Part shown: positions 5,783 through 10,469 of the stretch, one piece after another | How the letters are laid out: the number at the start of each line of letters is the position of its first letter | Numbering within the stretch: position 1 is the first letter of the stretch | Assembly: GCA_945833725.1 (NCBI GenBank) | Contig: CAMAFU010000041.1 | Location: forward strand, 1-10,469 | Source of the DNA: an uncultured Treponema sp. | GTDB taxonomy: Bacteria > Spirochaetota > Spirochaetia > Treponematales > Treponemataceae | Direction: 5' to 3' | Length of the DNA: 10,469 nt | The notes under the pieces: model-generated | Told to the model about the DNA's origin: nothing | Seen by the model: only the letters and a program-made list of their open reading frames with translations | Database searches by the model: none | Translations under genes and position numbers: made by a program

Positions 5783-7858
5783 ATGAATAAAAATGTTACG
5801 GTGGGCTTGTTTCAGCCTGTTCCCCAGGCGATTAAAAACGGGCTTGTGATGGTCATTCAGGTTCTGATGATCGGTTCTTTTGCCTGTCTGCTTGAAAATA
5901 TACAGTTTCCTTTGTACCAGAATTTTATCCGAACTTTTGCCGGCGGTACTATTTACAAGATTCTTGCTTTTGTGGACAGCGCAACTTTAGGCATGCTTTC
6001 TTTGTATACGGCGGTTTCCGTAAGTACCTGTTACGACAGGATTTTAAACGGCGAACACAAGACTTCTTCTTTTCCTTGTGTGGCTACTGTCCTTGCCTGT
6101 TTTTTCGTCATGATCGGCTTTTTTGAAGGCAATATTTTTGATGAATTTTTCAACATCCTTATGTTCAGCGGACGGGGTATGTTTGCGGCCCTTCTTGCTT
6201 CTGTAGGCGGTTCTGTTCTGTTTGCACTTTTCTGCCGGCTTTTTAAAACCAGAAACAGTCTTTATGCTGACGGTACGGATTCTGTTTTTAATTCCACCCT
6301 TGAGTCTTTAATTCCTGCTGCCTGCGTAATCACCGTTTTTTCCCTTATTAACTACATCATAATCGTTACCACCGGGCGGACTTGCATTCAGGATCTTTTT
6401 GTGGCTGCCATGAATAAGATTTTTGACAACATGGAGCGTTCTTACTTCAGTGGCCTTCTGTTTATTTTTCTTTCTCAGGGAATGTGGTTTGTGGGCATTC
6501 ACGGAAGCAATCTTTTGGAGCAGGTTGCCGCCGAAAAATTTACCGAAATTAACGGAAGCATCGTTTCCAAGTCTTTTATCGACAACTTTGTAATTATGGG
6601 CGGCTGCGGTACTACTCTTGCAGTTATAATCGCTGTCCTTATTTTCAGCAAGAGAAAAACTACCAGACGGCTTGCTGTAATGTCGGCGGGCCCCATTTTC
6701 TTTAACATAAACGAACTTCTGGTGTTCGGGCTTCCGATTGTATACAACTTGAGCCTTCTTATTCCGTTTATTGCCGTGCCGGTCGTAATGTACACCCTTT
6801 CTTACCTTGCGGTAAAGTTTGGTCTTGTTGCCGTAACGGTGAACCAGATTCACTGGACTACCCCTGTTATTTTAAGCGGCTATCAGGCCACCGGCTCTTT
6901 TTCCGGCAGCGTGCTTCAAATCGTAAACCTTGCAGTTGCCGTCCTTATTTACCGGCCCTTCATCCTGCGCTACGACAAAAAGAACGAGTCGGAAAACCTG
7001 CTGAACATGAAAAAGCTCATTGCCACCCTTAAAGAAAGCGAAAAATCCCTTGTGCCTGTAACTTTGACGGAATTAAAAAATTCTCAGGGAATCCTTGCAA
7101 AATCCCTTGTAAACGAGCTTCGTTCTGCCATTTTAACAAAGGAAGTAAAGCTCAAATACCAGCCTCAGTACGACAGCAGCGGAAAGTGCATCGGGGCGGA
7201 GGCTCTTTTAAGGTGGGAACATCCTGTTTACGGCGTAATCTATCCTCCTTTAATCGTAAAAATTGCCGGCGAAAGCGGAATGCTCTGGGAACTGGAACGC
7301 TACATAATGGAAACAGGGGCAAAAGCTCTTCCGCAGTTTATCAGCGTGTTCGGCGGAAAGTTCAAACTTAGCATAAACAGCACCGTTGCAACCTTTTATA
7401 ATCCGGCGTTCATTGCCCACTTAAAAAAGCTTGTGGAAAAATACGACCTTAAAGAAGGAAACCTGTGCATAGAAATTACCGAAGAAATGGCGCTTGGAAA
7501 AGACGAAGAAACGGATGCGGTATTTAAAAAACTTCGGGAAATCGGCTGCCGTCTTGCACTGGATGATTTTTCCATGGGGCACACTTCCCTCAAGTACCTG
7601 CAGCAGAATCAGTTTGACCTTGTAAAAATTGACGGAGCACTGGTAAAGGCCGCTCTGGAAAATCAGCGGAGCCGGGACATAATTTCTTCTATAATATATC
7701 TTTCAAGTTCGCTGCACTTTGATGTGGTGGCAGAGTTTGTAGAAACCAAAAAAGAGCACGAAATGCTGGAAAATCTGGGCTGTGCAATCTATCAGGGCTA
7801 TCTGTACGGAAAAGCCGTTTCTCTGGAGGAGTTTGTGAAGGTTCATTCACGAGGATAG
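5783..7858 (+). CDS. Membrane PTS EIIC domain fused to an EAL c-di-GMP phosphodiesterase domain
   Basis: A 691-residue fusion. Residues about 15-400 form a multi-spanning membrane domain of the lactose/cellobiose-type PTS permease (EIIC): GIHGSN with H240, and FNINELLVFGLP with E311, correspond to the conserved His and Glu of sugar binding in that family (the usual NEP is NEL here). A linker with charged, helical character (about 402-450) leads to an EAL domain (about 450-685). The phosphodiesterase residues look complete: E473 of EALLRW, N532, E564 of IEITEE, D594 and D595 of LDDFSMG, K615 of KID, E651 in AEFVET, and QGYLYGK. No EIIA or EIIB domain or gene is present, so transport by phosphorylation is unlikely unless partners are elsewhere; a sugar-sensing role that controls c-di-GMP breakdown at the inner membrane is the simplest inference. 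It is followed 27 bases later by radA and may share a transcript with it. Confidence 0.9.
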   Translation: MNKNVTVGLFQPVPQAIKNGLVMVIQVLMIGSFACLLENIQFPLYQNFIRTFAGGTIYKILAFVDSATLGMLSLYTAVSVSTCYDRILNGEHKTSSFPCVATVLACFFVMIGFFEGNIFDEFFNILMFSGRGMFAALLASVGGSVLFALFCRLFKTRNSLYADGTDSVFNSTLESLIPAACVITVFSLINYIIIVTTGRTCIQDLFVAAMNKIFDNMERSYFSGLLFIFLSQGMWFVGIHGSNLLEQVAAEKFTEINGSIVSKSFIDNFVIMGGCGTTLAVIIAVLIFSKRKTTRRLAVMSAGPIFFNINELLVFGLPIVYNLSLLIPFIAVPVVMYTLSYLAVKFGLVAVTVNQIHWTTPVILSGYQATGSFSGSVLQIVNLAVAVLIYRPFILRYDKKNESENLLNMKKLIATLKESEKSLVPVTLTELKNSQGILAKSLVNELRSAILTKEVKLKYQPQYDSSGKCIGAEALLRWEHPVYGVIYPPLIVKIAGESGMLWELERYIMETGAKALPQFISVFGGKFKLSINSTVATFYNPAFIAHLKKLVEKYDLKEGNLCIEITEEMALGKDEETDAVFKKLREIGCRLALDDFSMGHTSLKYLQQNQFDLVKIDGALVKAALENQRSRDIISSIIYLSSSLHFDVVAEFVETKKEHEMLENLGCAIYQGYLYGKAVSLEEFVKVHSRG

Positions 7859-7885
7859 AAAATTATAAAAACAAAGGGGAAAGGG

Positions 7886-9259
7886 ATGGCTCAAAAAAAA
7901 ACAACAATGTATAAATGCGGTGAATGTGGATACACAAGACCTACATGGCTTGGCAGGTGTCCTGAATGCGGAACATGGAATTCTCTTGAAGAATGTTTTA
8001 TTGATCCCAATTCTGTTTCCCATTCTTTCGATGGCGGCGCAAGCAAAAAAAATACGCCAGTCCTTTTGTCTCAGGTAAATCCTCTGGAAAATTCCCGGCT
8101 TAATACTGGAATAGATGAATTTGACCGTGTACTTGGCGGCGGTGCAATGAAAAAAAGCGTTATTCTTATTGGCGGCGAACCAGGCATTGGAAAAAGTACC
8201 CTTCTTCTTCAAACAGCAGCCAGCATTGCAAAAAATACAGCCGAAAAAGTTCTTTATGTTTCCGGCGAAGAAAGTGCAGGGCAAATAAAAGGCCGGGCAG
8301 ACAGACTTAATCTTGATTCAACGGGAATTTCCCTTTTGTGTTCAATGCGTCTTGAAGATATAAAAGAAACTCTTGTTTCCCTTAATCCTGTTTTTGCAGT
8401 AATAGATTCGATTCAAACTGTTTATTCTCTGGAAGCCGGAGTTATTCCCGGTACAATAAATCAACTGAAATTCTGTGCAAACGAACTTATAGGCTGGGCA
8501 AAAGAGAGGGATTGCGTACTTGTAATGTCTGCCCATGTTACAAAAGATGGAAACATTGCAGGACCGAAAAGTCTTGAACACATGGTTGATACAGTAGTTT
8601 CCTTTGAAAGAAACGATGATGACATTCGTTTTTTAAGGGCCGGAAAAAACAGGTTTGGTTCTGTTGATGAACTGGGACTTTTTTTAATGACAGAAAAAGG
8701 GCTTGAAGGAATAGGAGATCCCAGTGCAATGTTCCTTACAAAACGGGAAGGAAGGCCTCCTGCCGGCGTTGCCAATACGGCTGTATTTGAAGGCAGCAGA
8801 ATTTTCATCGTAGAAATTCAGGCACTTACAGTTCCTGCAAAATCAAGTATAAGCCGGGTTTATTCCGATAAGATTGATTCTGCCAGAGTTGCTCGTGTTG
8901 CAGCGGTTTTAGAAAAAAAGACAGGACTTACTTTCAGCAATCAGGATATATACATAAATGTTGCTGGAGGTGTTAAACTTTCCGAAAGTGCCATAGATGC
9001 CGCTTTGGCAGCCAGTTTGTATTCTGCCCGAACAGGAATTGAAATGGAAGAAAATTCTGTTTTAACAGGGGAACTTAGTCTTGCAGGAGAAATTCGCCCT
9101 GTACAAAGACTTAAATTAAGGGTAAAAACAGCAAAAGAACTGGGCTTTAAAAAAGTATACGCTCCCGAAAGCGAAGAAGGTGCTTTTAGAATTCGTACTG
9201 TTCAGGAGCTTGTAAAGATAATTGCAGAAAAGGGCAGAAAAACAGAAACTAACCCTTAA
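7886..9259 (+). CDS. radA: DNA repair protein RadA
   Basis: A RecA-like, DnaB-like ATPase that helps process recombination intermediates (branch migration and strand exchange). Domains in order: a C4 zinc finger (C11, C14, C25, C28); the RecA core with Walker A GGEPGIGKST (96-105) and a hydrophobic Walker B ending VFAVIDSIQ; the RadA signature KNRFGS (254-259); and a Lon-like C-terminal domain, about 300-450, with GGVKLSESAIDAALAAS and GELSLAGEIRPV. The length of 457 is normal and nothing is missing. AAAGGGG about 7 bases upstream of the ATG is a strong ribosome site and decides this start over the next ATG at codon 8. Its last 11 bases overlap the convergent minus-strand gene; there is no terminator between them. 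Confidence 0.96.
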   Translation: MAQKKTTMYKCGECGYTRPTWLGRCPECGTWNSLEECFIDPNSVSHSFDGGASKKNTPVLLSQVNPLENSRLNTGIDEFDRVLGGGAMKKSVILIGGEPGIGKSTLLLQTAASIAKNTAEKVLYVSGEESAGQIKGRADRLNLDSTGISLLCSMRLEDIKETLVSLNPVFAVIDSIQTVYSLEAGVIPGTINQLKFCANELIGWAKERDCVLVMSAHVTKDGNIAGPKSLEHMVDTVVSFERNDDDIRFLRAGKNRFGSVDELGLFLMTEKGLEGIGDPSAMFLTKREGRPPAGVANTAVFEGSRIFIVEIQALTVPAKSSISRVYSDKIDSARVARVAAVLEKKTGLTFSNQDIYINVAGGVKLSESAIDAALAASLYSARTGIEMEENSVLTGELSLAGEIRPVQRLKLRVKTAKELGFKKVYAPESEEGAFRIRTVQELVKIIAEKGRKTETNP

Positions 9260-9773
9260 GACGCGGACACTGTTTTAAAATAAATTCAAGGGCTGTATTG
9301 CGAGTTGTTTCGTCAGGAAAAATAAGCTGAATCTTTCTGCCTTTTTTAGGAATTACTTCCAGAATGCGGAAATCAACTTGAGTTGTTTCTTCATCATTTT
9401 CGTAGGAAACAGTAGGAAGCGAAAGAATATCATCGTAACAGATGGCTGTTGTTTCGCTTATTATCATGTTTTCAAAAACACCGTTGCGGCCGGAACTGGC
9501 AATTTCTTTAACAGACATCCATGTTGCCAAAAGAGCCGTTGCATCAAAAATTAAGCCGAGATAAAGGGCAAAATTTCTGAAAGGCACAATTCCAATAAGA
9601 AGGGCAGCAATAACAAGAACGGCAATGTTTCTAAAAGGCGGTTCGCTTTTTAACTGCATAAGAAGAGCTCCCTTTTTTCTGTCAATTTTTTTTATTCTGA
9701 AAGGAATGGAAGCAATTAGTACCGCATAAACTACAGCCGCAGCGGCAGTCACCGCAAGTGTCATTTTATTCAT
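9249..9773 (-). CDS. Small membrane protein of unknown function
   Basis: I do not recognise this 174-residue protein. The N terminus (about 4-24) is a hydrophobic Ala/Val-rich helix, followed by a short basic cytoplasmic-type stretch (FRIKKIDRKKG), and then two closely spaced hydrophobic segments (about 50-90). The remainder is soluble and mixed alpha/beta, with YDDILSLPTVSY and a C-terminal amphipathic helix; this layout resembles small membrane proteins ending in a PH-like domain, an inference only. The start chosen (9773) has AAGGGAG upstream. A start 15 codons earlier (9818) is possible but would overlap the Nudix gene and lacks a ribosome site. It lies 23 bases behind the Nudix gene on the same strand, so the two probably form an operon. 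Its 3' end overlaps radA by 11 bases. Confidence 0.75.
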   Translation of the reverse strand: MNKMTLAVTAAAAVVYAVLIASIPFRIKKIDRKKGALLMQLKSEPPFRNIAVLVIAALLIGIVPFRNFALYLGLIFDATALLATWMSVKEIASSGRNGVFENMIISETTAICYDDILSLPTVSYENDEETTQVDFRILEVIPKKGRKIQLIFPDETTRNTALEFILKQCPRLKG

Positions 9774-9796
9774 ATTTGTTATATCTCCCTTAAATC

Positions 9797-10318
9797 TTAT
9801 TTTACAGATTTTACCCAAAGCTTTAAAATTTCTGAAGCACTTTTAAATGCCAGAGGAATGTTGTCTACATCTTCGATGGAATTTACAGGCACTTTTTTTA
9901 TATCAGAAACTTCATCTTTTTGCAAAACCATAGTGGCATTATCCTCCAGTTCGGCTTCAAAAAAAAGATCGCAGGTTTTATATAAAATTCCATTGTATTC
10001 ATAAGTGTTGGGAAAACTTCCAACATAGCGGAGATTTTTTATTTCAACGCCCAACTCTTCCCTGCATTCCCGAAAACAGGCTTCTTCGGCAGTTTCTCCA
10101 GGATCAGCAAAACCGCCTGGAAACGCCAAAAAACCTTTTTTCGGTTCTTTTTTTCTTACTTCAAAAAGAATTTTTCCTTCCTTGTCCTGAATAATCAAAC
10201 CAACAGCCGAAGCTACATTATTGTAAAGCTCAAACCCGCATTTTCCGCAAATCCATTTTCTGTCCAAAGAAACAATATCTTTACAGCCGCATTTCGGGCA
10301 AAAATTAAATTTGTTCAT
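9797..10318 (-). CDS. Nudix hydrolase with N-terminal zinc ribbon
   Basis: A hydrolase of nucleoside diphosphates linked to another moiety. The N terminus carries a zinc ribbon, CPKC (C7, C10) and CGKC (C24, C27). The Nudix box is complete at G69-V91: G-x5-E-x7-RE-x-REELGV with E75, R83, E84, E87 and E88. The zinc ribbon recalls NudC, the NADH pyrophosphatase, but the SQPWPFP signature that NudC has after the Nudix box is absent; the sequence here is VGSFPNTYEY, typical of a different, poorly characterised group, so the substrate is unknown. The ATG at 10318 (173 residues) is preferred: GGGAG lies 5 bases upstream. The alternative ATG at 10330 sits only one base after AAGGAG, too close to be used. 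The membrane protein gene follows 23 bases downstream. Confidence 0.9.
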   Translation of the reverse strand: MNKFNFCPKCGCKDIVSLDRKWICGKCGFELYNNVASAVGLIIQDKEGKILFEVRKKEPKKGFLAFPGGFADPGETAEEACFRECREELGVEIKNLRYVGSFPNTYEYNGILYKTCDLFFEAELEDNATMVLQKDEVSDIKKVPVNSIEDVDNIPLAFKSASEILKLWVKSVK

Positions 10319-10329
10319 AAAAACTCCCA

Positions 10330-10397
10330 TACTCCTTAACCTGAGACCAGAGGACTTTTCGCTGCAAAAAGCAGTACATGTCTTTATGTAAGGAGTA
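10330..10397 (-). promoter_or_regulatory. Possible structured leader of the Nudix gene that masks AAGGAG
   Basis: On the minus strand, TACTCCTTA (10389-10397) is perfectly complementary to TAAGGAGTA (10330-10338), which holds the AAGGAG of the leader. The 50-base loop includes a small hairpin, CTGC-TTTTT-GCAG. If transcribed from farther upstream, the leader could fold to hide the upstream ribosome site, though GGGAG nearer the chosen start would remain free. The transcript start is not evident, and no known riboswitch class is recognised. Confidence 0.4.
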
Positions 10398-10469
10398 AAA
10401 CTTTTCCCTTAAAAATAAATTTATTTTATTTTAATTTTTATGTATGGAAAAGTAGTGCAAACCCTTATT

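Noticed and set aside
6308..6853. 181-residue open frame on the minus strand inside the EIIC-EAL gene
   Set aside because: It lies wholly within a well-supported coding region on the other strand. Its composition (many Asn, Lys, His) is that of a reverse-frame shadow, and no ribosome site is seen.
10437..10469. Start of a plus-strand gene at the right edge (ATG at about 10436, reading MYGKVVQTLI)
   Set aside because: Only about ten codons are visible, there is no ribosome site, and the AT-rich upstream region gives no distinct promoter. It cannot be supported from this window.

Overview
The window looks like chromosomal DNA of a treponeme-like spirochaete, probably a host-associated or gut Treponema. 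Three things suggest this: an AT-rich background, short GC-rich palindromic repeat elements (one inside a housekeeping gene), and a CoaE with a divergent P-loop. The genus is an inference from gene style and repeats; no 16S or other marker is present.

Layout. At the left edge is the 5' two-thirds of an initiator tRNA-Met on the minus strand, with a textbook sigma-70 promoter (63-91). Back to back with it, polA (207-3098, +) is followed by coaE (3120-3713, +). The polA gene carries an in-frame, GC-rich palindromic insert at about 1519-1620. From 3714 to 5782 lies an accessory patch: a palindromic element (3730-3896), a decayed fragment resembling a type I restriction specificity subunit (3896-4080), an AAA ATPase of the DUF4143 type on the minus strand (4074-5417), three tandem 33-bp repeats over that gene's promoter (5447-5540), and a second, inverted copy of the palindromic element (5591-5738). 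From 5783 a plus-strand pair follows: a membrane protein fusing a PTS EIIC domain to a c-di-GMP EAL phosphodiesterase domain (5783-7858), then radA (7886-9259). Convergent to radA is a minus-strand pair: a Nudix hydrolase with a zinc ribbon (9797-10318) followed by a small unknown membrane protein (9249-9773). The right edge (10319-10469) is an upstream region with a possible structured leader.

How the genes relate. polA and radA are DNA replication and repair genes and coaE makes coenzyme A; they are ordinary core genes. The unusual content is the repeat family, represented by at least three copies including the one translated within DNA polymerase I; the repeat array in front of the ATPase gene; the EIIC-EAL fusion, which suggests sugar sensing feeding into c-di-GMP turnover; and two genes (polA and EIIC-EAL) whose predicted -10 boxes sit 6-7 bases before the ATG with no Shine-Dalgarno, as expected for leaderless mRNAs. 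No CRISPR array, transposase, integrase or complete new defence system was seen.
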